This document shows, piece after piece, positions 49,233 through 58,280 of a stretch of DNA of 64,000 bases (within the stretch, counting starts at the first letter, position 1; the number at the start of each line of letters is the position of its first letter). Below the pieces are notes generated by a model. That model made no database searches and was not told the origin of the DNA. It saw nothing but the letters and a program-made list of their open reading frames with translations. Made by a program: the position numbers and the translations under genes. This DNA comes from Novosphingobium sp. PP1Y. Its GTDB lineage: Bacteria > Pseudomonadota > Alphaproteobacteria > Sphingomonadales > Sphingomonadaceae. The DNA lies in assembly GCF_000253255.1 (NCBI RefSeq), contig NC_015583.1, positions 1,054,001 to 1,118,000 of the forward strand, read 5' to 3'.

Positions 49233-49850
49233 TTACTGCGCCTTCTTTATCTCGCGCACGCTGCTTCCGAACATGCGGTCCCAGAAGATCGCCGTGATTG
49301 CGTAGTTTCCTTCTTCGTCGACGTGGTGGTGACGCATATGGTGGCGCTTGATCGCCATGCCGATGCGGCCGCGCATGGGCCACTGGTGGCAGGCGTAGTG
49401 GACCACGTCGTATCCGACGTAGCCGATGATGAAGCCCAGGAAGAGCCAGGTGCCCGCCATGCCGAGCAGGGCCACGCAGGTTGCCCACACGGCAGCGCTG
49501 ATGGGCAGGCTGACGAGCGGCGGCATCAAGTTGCGCAGCGGATCGTTTGGGGTGGTGTGGTGATTGCCGTGGACCGCAAAGACCAGCCATCTGATCGGCG
49601 CGGCATCGGAATCCCAGTGGAACAGGAACCGGTGCATCGCATACTCGAACAGCGACCAGACCAGCAGGCCGAGCGCAAAGAGGAGCGCCCCGTAGGCTGC
49701 GCCTGCCGTGCCCCAACCCGTCCATGCAATGAAGGGGAGCGCGATGCTCCAGACCAGGACGAACCCGCGCGGCGAGATGAGAGTGAGCTTCTCGAGCTGC
49801 CGGTTCTCGAACAGCTGAACGCGCTGGGGACTGGTTCGAGGATCACGCAT
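49233..49850 (-). CDS. Fatty acid hydroxylase/sterol desaturase-family protein
   Basis: A 205-aa integral membrane di-iron hydroxylase with the histidine boxes of the family: HRFLFH, HGNHH, HYACHQ and KRHHMRHHH. There are four or so hydrophobic helices. Members hydroxylate lipid acyl chains or sterol-like substrates; in sphingomonads a 2-hydroxy-fatty-acid step for glycosphingolipids is plausible. Start ATG 49850 was chosen because the frame upstream (to 49892) crosses the promoter region. Stands alone on the minus strand. Confidence 0.85.
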   Translation of the reverse strand: MRDPRTSPQRVQLFENRQLEKLTLISPRGFVLVWSIALPFIAWTGWGTAGAAYGALLFALGLLVWSLFEYAMHRFLFHWDSDAAPIRWLVFAVHGNHHTTPNDPLRNLMPPLVSLPISAAVWATCVALLGMAGTWLFLGFIIGYVGYDVVHYACHQWPMRGRIGMAIKRHHMRHHHVDEEGNYAITAIFWDRMFGSSVREIKKAQ

Positions 49851-49895
49851 CAGACGACTTTCTCGACAGCAATGGGGCTGCGTTGTCAACACTAT

Positions 49896-49912
49896 ATGCT
49901 GCCATGCAGCAT
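49896..49912. promoter_or_regulatory. Palindrome upstream of the hydroxylase gene
   Basis: Perfect 7-bp inverted repeat ATGCTGC-CAT-GCAGCAT in an AT-rich patch about 45 bp upstream of the hydroxylase start and ~140 bp from the divergent SDR gene. Probably an operator. Confidence 0.45.
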
Positions 49913-50051
49913 AATTCTTGATTAATCTGCAATGTAAAAAATGAGGCTGGCATAACTTGGAAAAGAACCCTTAAATTCCTGTGCTTGCCGAACAAGAGAG
50001 AGGGCCGTGGCTTTTCCCCCGCAAACTGCCGAAAGGGCGTCCGGTCGCCCA

Positions 50052-50813
50052 ATGCGACGCATTCTTGTCACAGGTGCATCCGGTGGATTGGGGCGTGCGA
50101 TTGCCGCCCACTATGCGCAGCCGGGTGCCGAGCTGCTCTTGTGGGGGCGCGACAAGGAACGGCTCGATGCGGCGGCGGCGGCTTGCCGCGCGGCGGGAGC
50201 GCAGGCGAGCATCCGTTCGCTGGACATGAGCGCCGAAGACGCCGCCGTGGCCGCGCTGATGGCCGAGGACGCGGCAGGGGCGATCGACATCGCCATCTTC
50301 GCCTCGGGCCTTGGCGACATTCGGGCGGAAGGGGCCCTTGTGGAGGACCCCGCGCTTGTCATCCGACTGGGCAAGGTCAATTTCGTGGCGCCCGCTGCGA
50401 TGACCGCGGCGCTGGCCGAAGCCATGGCGCGGCGCGGGGAAGGGCGCATCGTCCTGATCGGATCGGCGGCGGCGTTCCACGCGCTGCCCTTTGCGGCGGC
50501 CTACGCCGGGACGAAGGCCGGTCTTGCCCGCTTCGCGGATGCCCTGCGCCTGGCGGTGCGTCCTTATGGCGTGGGCGTGACGCTGGTCTCGCCCGGCTTC
50601 ATCGATACCGCATCGGGGCGCAAGGTGCCCGGGCCCAAGCCGATGATCCTGACGCCCGAGAAGGCCGCCGCGATCGTCGCTCGCGCGGCGGAGCGCAAGC
50701 AGGCGCATGTCGTCGCGCCGGGTATCTTCGCCCTTCTGCGCTGGTTCGACCGCCTGCTCCCCGCATTCTTGCGTGACAGGCTGCTGTCCTCGCTCACGCC
50801 TCCTGGACGATAG
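50052..50813 (+). CDS. Short-chain dehydrogenase/reductase
   Basis: A 253-aa SDR with the cofactor motif LVTGASGGLGRAIA at the very start, the FASG (NNAG-like) element, a catalytic Ser in IVLIGSAAAFH and the YAGTK active-site Tyr/Lys, followed by LVSPGFIDT. The substrate is unknown. ATG 50052 (MRRILVTGASGG) is the natural SDR start; an upstream GTG at 50007 with an AGAGAGAGG sequence nearby is an alternative. It converges on the LTA-synthase-like gene with a 20-bp tail overlap and lies in a capsule-type neighbourhood, so a sugar or lipid substrate is likely. Confidence 0.88.
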   Translation: MRRILVTGASGGLGRAIAAHYAQPGAELLLWGRDKERLDAAAAACRAAGAQASIRSLDMSAEDAAVAALMAEDAAGAIDIAIFASGLGDIRAEGALVEDPALVIRLGKVNFVAPAAMTAALAEAMARRGEGRIVLIGSAAAFHALPFAAAYAGTKAGLARFADALRLAVRPYGVGVTLVSPGFIDTASGRKVPGPKPMILTPEKAAAIVARAAERKQAHVVAPGIFALLRWFDRLLPAFLRDRLLSSLTPPGR

Positions 50814-52287
50814 CGGGGGCAGTCAGGGCCGCCAGCACGGTATGATGCAGTTCGGCCGGGGTCAGGTCGACCGGCTCTGCAGCGCCGCGCAGCAACTGGC
50901 CCTGCGCGTCCATGCGGACGATCACGTAAGGGGTGTGCCGCGCGCTGCCCGGGGCTGTGACCCCGGGAATGCTGGGGCGGTGATCGCCGAAGAAGACGAG
51001 CGTGGCCGGCCGGCCGAGCGCTGCCAGGTCATGCAGCAAACGCTGCAGCATGGCATCGCTGTTACGCACGAGACGCAAGTAGCTTTCGGTCAGCGCATCC
51101 GGCCCGGTCGCCTGCTCGGGCGCCCAGGGGCCATGGTTCTCGATGGTGACCGCGTAGAGCAGGGTGGGCGCCGCGAGGTCGCGGGCAAGATCTGCAATAA
51201 CGTCCGCCATCGCGGCGTCGGTGACGTAGCGACCCTCGTGCGCACGTGGCGGTGCGAAGCGATCCTGCCCGACCAGCTCGGAAAAGCCCCCCGCGGGCAT
51301 GATCCGGTCGCGCCCGTAGAAGCGCATGTCGTGCGGGTGCAGGAACAGGCTTTGCCAACCCGCGGTCTTCAGCCTGTTGGGCAGCGCGTAGCTGTGTTCG
51401 CCCAGCGCCGTGAGGAAGGGGTCGTAGCGCCTGAAGCCGAGATCCGCTTCGTCGCGGCCGAACAGCACGCCATATTCGGTGCGCATCGTATAGGCGCCAA
51501 ACCCGCTTACGTGCAGGCGCCCCGATTGCCAGGCGATGGCGCGTGCCGCATCGAGAGCGGGCAGGGCCAGTTCCGGATCGCCGAAGAGTTCGGCGGGATC
51601 GGCGAAGGATTCGCACTGGACGATGACCGCCAATTCCGCCTCGTGCGGTTTGCGCAGGGCAGCGCCGGGCGCGTCCCCATGTGGATGCGGATGCGGCAAT
51701 GGATCGCTGCTTTCGCGCCAGCGCAGCCAATAGAGCAGCAGCGCCGGCAGCAACCCGAAGCGCTGCACGTCGAGGTGAGCATCGGGATGCGGCGTGAGCG
51801 CGCAAGGCGGCTTGATCCGCAGGAACAGGGCCAGGGCTGCAAGACTGCCAAGCGCAATGCCCAGTCCTGACAGGTGGATCCACGGATCGGGCACGAACAG
51901 CAGCGCAAGGACGGCAAGCAGGACCAACCCGCCAAGGCTCGCCAGGACCCGCTGCCACAGGCTGACGGCCGAGAGATAGAACTGCGGATGGCGAAAGATC
52001 GCACCGATCAGGGCAAGGTCGGAGAACAGCAGCGGTTCGCCCAGCATGGCGTTCTTGGCGTTGGAGGCGACCGCCAGCAAGGCCACGATTGCCAGCGCCA
52101 TGGCCACGGAGACAGCGGCATTCCCGCATAGGGCGAGGAACAGGCCGAAAAGGGCCGTCGCCATGAGCGATTGCAGGACGAGGCCGGGCAGGCAGCGCAG
52201 GGGGATGCCCCCCGCACTTGCCGGACGCGGGCGGACTGCAGCGTCAAGGAGGAGGGAGCCGGCCAGCAGCACGGCAACAGTCAGCAT
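50794..52287 (-). CDS. LTA-synthase-family membrane phosphotransferase
   Basis: A 497-aa protein with about four to five N-terminal transmembrane helices, then a periplasmic sulfatase/alkaline-phosphatase-fold domain. The active-site pattern is intact: VIVQCESFAD (metal ligand), the Thr nucleophile in YTMRTEYGVLFG, and a C-terminal DHRPS (FFGDHRPSIPG) metal site. LtaS-like enzymes transfer phosphoglycerol or phosphoethanolamine-type groups to surface glycans. The nearby KpsS-like gene suggests modification of capsule or lipooligosaccharide. Its 3' end overlaps the converging SDR gene by 20 bp. Confidence 0.85.
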   Translation of the reverse strand: MLTVAVLLAGSLLLDAAVRPRPASAGGIPLRCLPGLVLQSLMATALFGLFLALCGNAAVSVAMALAIVALLAVASNAKNAMLGEPLLFSDLALIGAIFRHPQFYLSAVSLWQRVLASLGGLVLLAVLALLFVPDPWIHLSGLGIALGSLAALALFLRIKPPCALTPHPDAHLDVQRFGLLPALLLYWLRWRESSDPLPHPHPHGDAPGAALRKPHEAELAVIVQCESFADPAELFGDPELALPALDAARAIAWQSGRLHVSGFGAYTMRTEYGVLFGRDEADLGFRRYDPFLTALGEHSYALPNRLKTAGWQSLFLHPHDMRFYGRDRIMPAGGFSELVGQDRFAPPRAHEGRYVTDAAMADVIADLARDLAAPTLLYAVTIENHGPWAPEQATGPDALTESYLRLVRNSDAMLQRLLHDLAALGRPATLVFFGDHRPSIPGVTAPGSARHTPYVIVRMDAQGQLLRGAAEPVDLTPAELHHTVLAALTAPAIVQEA

Positions 52288-52534
52288 GCGATCTACCTGG
52301 TACCGTGCCGCAAAGCAGGTCGGGTCATTTCCATCTCGGCTCCACTGCAGGGAGCGGCCTCATAGCGCGGGGTCTTGTTCGTGTCATTATTAGGCGTCGA
52401 TGCAATCGATGACTTTGAATCGAAAGGTTGTCGATCAAGACATGGCAGACTAACGGATGGATCAACTCATTGGGCAATATGCTTAGGTAGATGCAAGGCC
52501 AGACGATCAGATCTCCTGAAAAATCAAGGGCGGA

Positions 52535-53827
52535 GTGCGGATTTTGAAACTGGAGGCGGTGACTCGGGCGCAAGGCGATTCCGGCGTCGTCTTTGTGACC
52601 GGCAAGGGATCGCGCCGTCGCAACGTCCTGCTCCTGCAGGGACTGATGGGACCGCTTTTCCGCCGCCTCGGCCAAGGGCTGATCGCTGCTGGGCACGGGG
52701 TGTACAAGGTCAACTTCAACGGCGGCGACCGCCCGTTCTGGCGCCTGCCCGGCGGGATCGACTATCGCGGATCGCTGGAGGACTGGCCGGCCGAATTCCA
52801 GCGCCTGCTCGGCGAACTGGCGATCACCGACGTCATGCTTTTCGGCGATTGCCGCGACCATCACATGGGCGCCACGCGCGTCTGCCGCGAACTGGGCATC
52901 CCGGTTCACGTCTTCGAGGAAGGCTATGTCCGCCCCGACTGGGTGACGCTGGAACTGGGCGGGGTCAACGGCCACTCCAGCCTGCCGCGCGACCCGGCCT
53001 GGTACCGCGAGACCGCGGCAAAGCTGCCTCCCGTTCCCCCGCATGCGCAAGTGCCGTCCTCGTTTCGCCGCCGTGCGACCGAGGGCCTGCTGTATAACGC
53101 CGCGGATGTCTTCACGCGCTGGCATTACCCGCACTGGAACAACCATCGCCCCTGGCATCCCGCGGTCGAAGGCATGGGCTGGTGGCGCAAGCTGCGCCGC
53201 CGCAAGGAGCGCGAGGCGCAGGCCGCCGCGCTGCTGGAGCGGATGAAGACCTCCGCCGATCCCTATTTCCTGTTCCCGCTGCAGCTCGATTCCGATGCGC
53301 AGATCCGCCTGCATTCACCCTTTGCGGGCATCGCCGATGCCCTCAAGCTGGTGCTGGGATCCTTCGCTGCCCATGCGCCGGCCGGCACGCGTCTCGTCGT
53401 CAAGGAGCACCCGCTCGACAACGGCGTGCGCAACTGGGAACAGGAAACCGCCGACATGGCCGCCCGCTTCGGCATTGCCGACCGGGTCGACTACCTGGGC
53501 TGGGGCGATATCGTCCCGGTTGCCCGCGATGCGCGAGGGATGGTCACGATCAACAGCACCAGCGGCACGCTGGGGCTGGCGATGGGCGTGCCGGTAGTGG
53601 CGCTGGGTCATGCCGTCTACGACATCCCCGAGATTACGTACCAAGGTGGCCTCGACTCATTCTGGCGGGACCCCGTCGCACCCGATGCCGAGACCTTCGA
53701 GGCCTTCCGCCGGGTATTGATCGAGCGCTGCCTGATCCCCGGCGGGTTCTTTTCCGAAGAAGCTCTGGAGAAAGTGGTGCGCCACGCCATCGCCCGGATC
53801 GAGGGGCGGCCGCTCCTGCCCGAGTGA
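52535..53827 (+). CDS. KpsS/LipB-like capsule polysaccharide protein
   Basis: A 430-aa protein of the capsule synthesis KpsS/LipB family (beta-Kdo transferases adding the Kdo linker to lipid acceptor, and export-associated). It has VFVTGKGSRRRNVLLLQGLM at the start, VFEEGYVRPDWVTLE, KEHPLDNG (family motif HPxxxG), and NSTSGTLGLAMGVPVVALG near the C-terminus. Start is GTG 52535 with AAGGGCGGA upstream. It stands alone on the plus strand between the divergent LTA-like gene and the acyltransferase. No other kps genes are in the window. Confidence 0.88.
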   Translation: MRILKLEAVTRAQGDSGVVFVTGKGSRRRNVLLLQGLMGPLFRRLGQGLIAAGHGVYKVNFNGGDRPFWRLPGGIDYRGSLEDWPAEFQRLLGELAITDVMLFGDCRDHHMGATRVCRELGIPVHVFEEGYVRPDWVTLELGGVNGHSSLPRDPAWYRETAAKLPPVPPHAQVPSSFRRRATEGLLYNAADVFTRWHYPHWNNHRPWHPAVEGMGWWRKLRRRKEREAQAAALLERMKTSADPYFLFPLQLDSDAQIRLHSPFAGIADALKLVLGSFAAHAPAGTRLVVKEHPLDNGVRNWEQETADMAARFGIADRVDYLGWGDIVPVARDARGMVTINSTSGTLGLAMGVPVVALGHAVYDIPEITYQGGLDSFWRDPVAPDAETFEAFRRVLIERCLIPGGFFSEEALEKVVRHAIARIEGRPLLPE

Positions 53828-54023
53828 GGCCAGGCGGCGCGTAGCGAACGGAAGCAGGCCTCTTCCATTGGGACCCGGCGTTCAAATTCCGGTGCAGCGA
53901 ATTCTCGACGCCCCCGTTTGTCGCAAGCCTTTTCGAGTTAATGAATTTGGCCAGTTGCTGGGAAGACCGCAAGCAAGCGATACCGTAACCTTCGCAGGCG
54001 CCGGATTCGCGAGGTTGAATTTC

Positions 54024-56057
54024 ATGCGAGTATCGTCGAAGACCAGTTCTGCATCTTCGAAGACATCATATCGCCCGGACATCGACGGATTGAGAGCCAT
54101 TGCGGTGACCTCCGTTGTCCTCAACCACGCATTTCCAGATATATTTACCGGTGGGTTCATCGGGGTCGATGTCTTCTATGTGATATCGGGGTATCTGATC
54201 ACTGGCATTCTGCTCGCAGGCTTGAACGCTAATAAGTTCAGTCTTGCGGAATTCTATGTTCGCCGCATTCGCCGCATCCTGCCGGCTCTTCTTGTTGTAC
54301 TGTCTATAACTTCGATTCTGGTACTTTTCTTGTTCACCCCAAGAGAGTTGGCGGATTACGGGAAAAGTTTGATCGCGACCGCGGCCTTCTCGTCCAACAT
54401 ATATTTCTGGACGACGACCGGGTACTTCACTCCCGAAGCGCATTTGATCCCACTCTTGCACACCTGGTCGCTTGCTATCGAAGAGCAATATTATGTCTTC
54501 TTTCCTATCCTGCTCTGGCTGGCGTGGAAACTTGGGAAAGTTAATCTGTTACTTGTTGCAGGGTGCGCTTTTTCGCTTTGCCTGAGCGTGACGCTGACCA
54601 ATGGCCATGCCCTGGCTGCCTTCTATCTGCTGCCGACCCGAGCGTGGGAGCTACTGCTCGGCGCGATTGTCGCGGCACGGATTTTGCCGGCGATTAAACA
54701 TCGGCATATCGCGAAGATCGCGATGCTTGCAGGCGCACTGCTTCTTGCCCTGGGCTTCATCATCATCAATGAGCAAAGCCCGTTTCCCGGTTCGCTTGCC
54801 TTGCTTCCTTGTCTGGGAACTGCGCTCATCATTTATGCAGGTATCTCGGATCGCTCCAGTCCGGTGAGCGTGGCCCTTTCCTGGCGCCCCGTGGTCATGA
54901 TCGGGTGGATATCCTATTCGCTCTATCTCTGGCATTGGCCGGTCATTTCGTTACTTTATCGGCGCTTCCATGGTCTCTCCACGACCATGGCATTGCAAGC
55001 CATCGCCTTGTCGGTTGCCTTGGCCTTCCTGTCCTGGTGGTTCGTGGAGCGGCGGTTTCATACGCCTCCAGCGCAATTGGCTTCTGTCGACAAGCCGCAG
55101 GGCCGACGGCCATTGGCAACGATAGGCTTCGGAACGGCTGCGCTTGCTATAGTGGCCGTGGCGGGGACCGGCCTCATGCAGCTGGAATCTCCCACCGTAG
55201 TGCGGGAGCTATATCCCGCCGAGATTGCCGAACTTAGCGAAGCGGTCGTTCACGTTTCCTCGCCCAAAAAATGCCGCGAACCGGAGCGAACCCTCAACGA
55301 CCCCGAATGCCGGATCGGAAATGCGCAAATGCCGGCGACTATTGCCTTGTGGGGCGATTCCTACGCCGATGCCCTGAAGCCCGGATTCGCCAAAGTTCTG
55401 CACGATCACTCTGCCTACGGCTTCATCCTGCATTCCTGCCCACCGATTCTAGGGGCGGTTCGGGTCGATGACCGTCGTGAGTATCGGAATTTTGGAGCTA
55501 AATGTATCCGGGCGAATCAAAGCACAGTGAAGGCTCTGGAGGATCATCCCGAGATTACTGAAGTGGTCATCTTTGGCCAATTCCTGAACGCCTTCGACAT
55601 ACCGGACAGGCCGGTCTTTCTGGTTCCGGACCACTACAATCCCGCGTTTGCCGATAAAAGAATGGACCAGATAACGGATCGAATAATCGACACTGTCGAA
55701 ATTCTGAAAGGGATGGGCAAGAAAGTAATCTTGATCGGAACCTTTTACGCTACCCAGGCCCAAGGTGCCGAAGATCTTCTGGCTCGGCGTATGTGGTCAT
55801 CCAGAATTGATGGCAGGATGAGCGCCGCAATCTACGATCGATATTCCAAACCGATGAACGATCGTTTGCGCAAGATTGCCGATGACAGGATTATTTTCAT
55901 CGATCCAAAGCCCGTTTTCTGCCGCACAAACGATGTATGCGACTTTCTTCCCGGTGGTAAGCCGCTCCTGATCGATGACGGCCATTTGACTGCCGAGGGT
56001 GCAAGAAGGTTGGCCTCCATGATTGCCCAGGCGCTGGAGGCTAAGAGCACAATTTGA
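54024..56057 (+). CDS. OafA/YrhL-type acyltransferase with C-terminal SGNH domain
   Basis: A 677-aa membrane acyltransferase (acyl_transf_3) with ~10-11 helices and the hallmark RPDIDGLRAIAV, FIGVDVFYVISGYLI, and RRIRRILPALLVV segments, plus the conserved LHTWSLAIEEQYYV. The C-terminal ~260 residues are a periplasmic SGNH-hydrolase-like domain, with GDSYAD near 455 and the DDGHLTAEGARR block at the end. It O-acetylates (or similar) surface glycans. Base composition looks visibly lower in GC than the neighbours, hinting at horizontal acquisition. ATG 54024 was chosen; the upstream frame is non-coding. Confidence 0.9.
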   Translation: MRVSSKTSSASSKTSYRPDIDGLRAIAVTSVVLNHAFPDIFTGGFIGVDVFYVISGYLITGILLAGLNANKFSLAEFYVRRIRRILPALLVVLSITSILVLFLFTPRELADYGKSLIATAAFSSNIYFWTTTGYFTPEAHLIPLLHTWSLAIEEQYYVFFPILLWLAWKLGKVNLLLVAGCAFSLCLSVTLTNGHALAAFYLLPTRAWELLLGAIVAARILPAIKHRHIAKIAMLAGALLLALGFIIINEQSPFPGSLALLPCLGTALIIYAGISDRSSPVSVALSWRPVVMIGWISYSLYLWHWPVISLLYRRFHGLSTTMALQAIALSVALAFLSWWFVERRFHTPPAQLASVDKPQGRRPLATIGFGTAALAIVAVAGTGLMQLESPTVVRELYPAEIAELSEAVVHVSSPKKCREPERTLNDPECRIGNAQMPATIALWGDSYADALKPGFAKVLHDHSAYGFILHSCPPILGAVRVDDRREYRNFGAKCIRANQSTVKALEDHPEITEVVIFGQFLNAFDIPDRPVFLVPDHYNPAFADKRMDQITDRIIDTVEILKGMGKKVILIGTFYATQAQGAEDLLARRMWSSRIDGRMSAAIYDRYSKPMNDRLRKIADDRIIFIDPKPVFCRTNDVCDFLPGGKPLLIDDGHLTAEGARRLASMIAQALEAKSTI

Positions 56058-56259
56058 TTCTTGCACGACATCGTTTTGCGGCGTGGCTGAGCGGCCCGAT
56101 TGTGCTCGTGGCGATCCTCAGCAAACCGAAGCAGCAGGTTTGTGCTCGGCATCGTAAGCCTTGGTTTTCCGCCAATCGATCTTCGACGGCACCGTTCGCT
56201 TCCGAGTAGGTCATTAACAGGAAATTTGCGGATTGGCGGATAGAGGCGGGGAAACCGCG

Positions 56260-57444
56260 GTGCCTGCCATGTGGATCGATCTCTCTACCCTCTATTTTCT
56301 TGCCATCGGAACCTTGCTGCTCAGTGCGGGCATGTTGTTCTGGGAAGGCCAATCGCGGCCAAAGCATCTCAGGGCAATCACTTGCCTCGCCGCCGGCTTT
56401 GGGACCCTTGCAGTGGGTTGTGCCCTGGCTTTGGCGCGAGGCCATCTGCCTGGCGCCTTGGGCGCGATCGTGGCCAACATGGTCATGATGGCGGGCTATC
56501 TCCTCGTGTTCGAGGGCACTGCAGCTCTTGGCGGTCACAGGCGGCGCGCGATCTCGCTGACTATCCTTATCGCTGTCGGGCTCATGTGGACCCTGTCAGG
56601 CGCTCGCGGGCAACACGCCGTATGGAACTATGTCAGTGCCTTGCCCATTGCATTGGTCAGCGGCCTGACGATGTGGGAAATGTGCCGTAACGACAGCTTC
56701 AGGGCTTTGCGAGCGCGGCGCGTGGTCATCGCCTTCACGGCGCTGCATACCCTCTTCTATGCTGGCAGGGCATTCGTGTTGCCGGTACTTGCGCCGATCT
56801 TCGGGGCCCCGCTGCTCACCGCAGCAAGCACTGTCACGATGTACGAAGGCGTGCTCTATTCCGTCGGCCTGCCCATGGCGCTCATGGCCCTGTTCCGTGA
56901 GGAAGCCCACGAGCAGGTCTTGACGGCTTCGCGCACCGATTATCTGACGAACCTGGGCAACCGGCGCTGGTTCTTCGAGGAAGGAGAGCGGTTTCTGCAC
57001 ACGTGGGGGGTGGATGGCAGGGTATTTCTGCTTGCGTTCGACCTCGATCACTTCAAGTCGATCAATGACCGCTTCGGACATGCCATGGGCGACGAAGTGC
57101 TCAAGCTCTTCGCGCGATTCGCGCGGCGTGCGGTCGGCCATAGCGCCATCCTTGCCCGCATAGGCGGCGAGGAATTCGCTGCGTTGTTGCCCTGCAGGTC
57201 CAGCACCGAGGCGATGGCCCTTGCCCAAGGTGTGGTCAGCCGGTTTGCGGAAGCCGTGGCGGATCCCGATGCCGGTCTCGGCGTGCGTGCCACCGTCAGC
57301 ATCGGTTTGGCAGAACTGGGCGTCGACGGGACAGAGCTGCCAATTCTGCTGTCGGCTGCCGACTCTGCGCTTTATCAGGCCAAGGCGAGTGGCCGTAACC
57401 GTATCGTGCTGGCAAAGGCGCAGCCCTTCGCAGTTGCCAACTGA
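56260..57444 (+). CDS. Membrane diguanylate cyclase (GGDEF)
   Basis: A 394-aa protein with about six transmembrane helices (residues ~3-200) and a GGDEF domain. The active-site motif GGEEF lies at 302-306 in ARIGGEEFAALLP, with the FDLDHFKSINDRFGHAMGDEVL block upstream. No RxxD inhibitory site is present at 293-296 (GHSA), so product feedback is probably weak. It makes c-di-GMP, controlling surface growth and polysaccharide. GTG 56260 (with GGGG 8 nt before) gives MPAMWID; the frame to TTG 56233 is longer but less likely. Converges on the lipoprotein gene. Confidence 0.9.
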   Translation: MPAMWIDLSTLYFLAIGTLLLSAGMLFWEGQSRPKHLRAITCLAAGFGTLAVGCALALARGHLPGALGAIVANMVMMAGYLLVFEGTAALGGHRRRAISLTILIAVGLMWTLSGARGQHAVWNYVSALPIALVSGLTMWEMCRNDSFRALRARRVVIAFTALHTLFYAGRAFVLPVLAPIFGAPLLTAASTVTMYEGVLYSVGLPMALMALFREEAHEQVLTASRTDYLTNLGNRRWFFEEGERFLHTWGVDGRVFLLAFDLDHFKSINDRFGHAMGDEVLKLFARFARRAVGHSAILARIGGEEFAALLPCRSSTEAMALAQGVVSRFAEAVADPDAGLGVRATVSIGLAELGVDGTELPILLSAADSALYQAKASGRNRIVLAKAQPFAVAN

Positions 57445-57491
57445 GAATACGCGGCGCTCGCGTGGTAACCGGCCCGCCATGGGCGGCGCTG

Positions 57492-58076
57492 TCAGTGCGT
57501 CCAGTCGAGCGTCAGGGATTGGAAATGCCAGCGAAGCTGTGCCGGGGTGGCGCCGTCTACGTCGTTGACCCGCCGCAGCACCGCTTCGCCTTCGAGCCGG
57601 ACGGGGCGACCATTCTTGTCGGTCCCGGTGACGGTCAGGGGAGCGGTGTAGTAGCTCGATCCTGCGGCGCCCTCCATTTGCCCATTGGGTGCGGCGATTG
57701 TGATCTTGTCCAGATCCGCGAAAATGGCTGCGAACTCGGCTTCGCTCCACTTCTTCCGGTCCGGCGGACTGAGCATGGACCGGGCTTGGCCATATCGACC
57801 GAGCTCTACAGCGCGAACAAAATCGAGAAGAACGTCGCGCGCCCCTCTTTCACCGCGCTCGGCTTCAGGGTTAAGTGCCGGTCCGGCAGGCGGGGATGGC
57901 TCCTCGCTGCGATCGGTGGCCGGGCTCGTTGTTACGCGATCTGGCTCCGCGGTCGATTGCGGAGAGGGCAGAGCGCCGCTTGCGTGCCCTGAGCGATCTG
58001 GCACGTCTTGGGTCTGCCCGCAGGCCACAAGCGCGAGCGCCATGGCCGTTGCCGCAGTTTTCCGAAATCCAGACAT
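57492..58076 (-). CDS. Hypothetical lipoprotein
   Basis: A 194-aa lipoprotein with signal ATAMALALVACG; the lipobox LVAC puts the lipidated Cys at about residue 19. A low-complexity Ser/Pro/Thr linker follows (~residues 28-70). The C-terminal ~120 residues form a compact alpha/beta region (VLLDFVRAVELGRYGQARSML; KKWSEAEFAAIFADLDKI; PLTVTGTDKNGRPVRLEGE; LRWHFQSLTLDW), of a kind seen in small SnoaL/DUF-type lipoproteins, but no family is certain. It faces the diguanylate cyclase gene. Confidence 0.75.
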   Translation of the reverse strand: MSGFRKTAATAMALALVACGQTQDVPDRSGHASGALPSPQSTAEPDRVTTSPATDRSEEPSPPAGPALNPEAERGERGARDVLLDFVRAVELGRYGQARSMLSPPDRKKWSEAEFAAIFADLDKITIAAPNGQMEGAAGSSYYTAPLTVTGTDKNGRPVRLEGEAVLRRVNDVDGATPAQLRWHFQSLTLDWTH

Positions 58077-58280
58077 GGCTATCTGAACGGATAGAGGTGC
58101 TCCGCGGTTCCCTCAGCGCGTGGGCAAAGTCCCTCGCGCCTCGATGCAGATGACTGGCGCTTCCTTGGGCTCCATTGCCTGCATCGGCCGGGCATGACCC
58201 CAGCCGATGCTGCGCCGGACCGCTCGTTCTGGCCCGGTATGACTTCTGGACAGAGCCGAAAAGGCCAGTCTCTGACAGGC

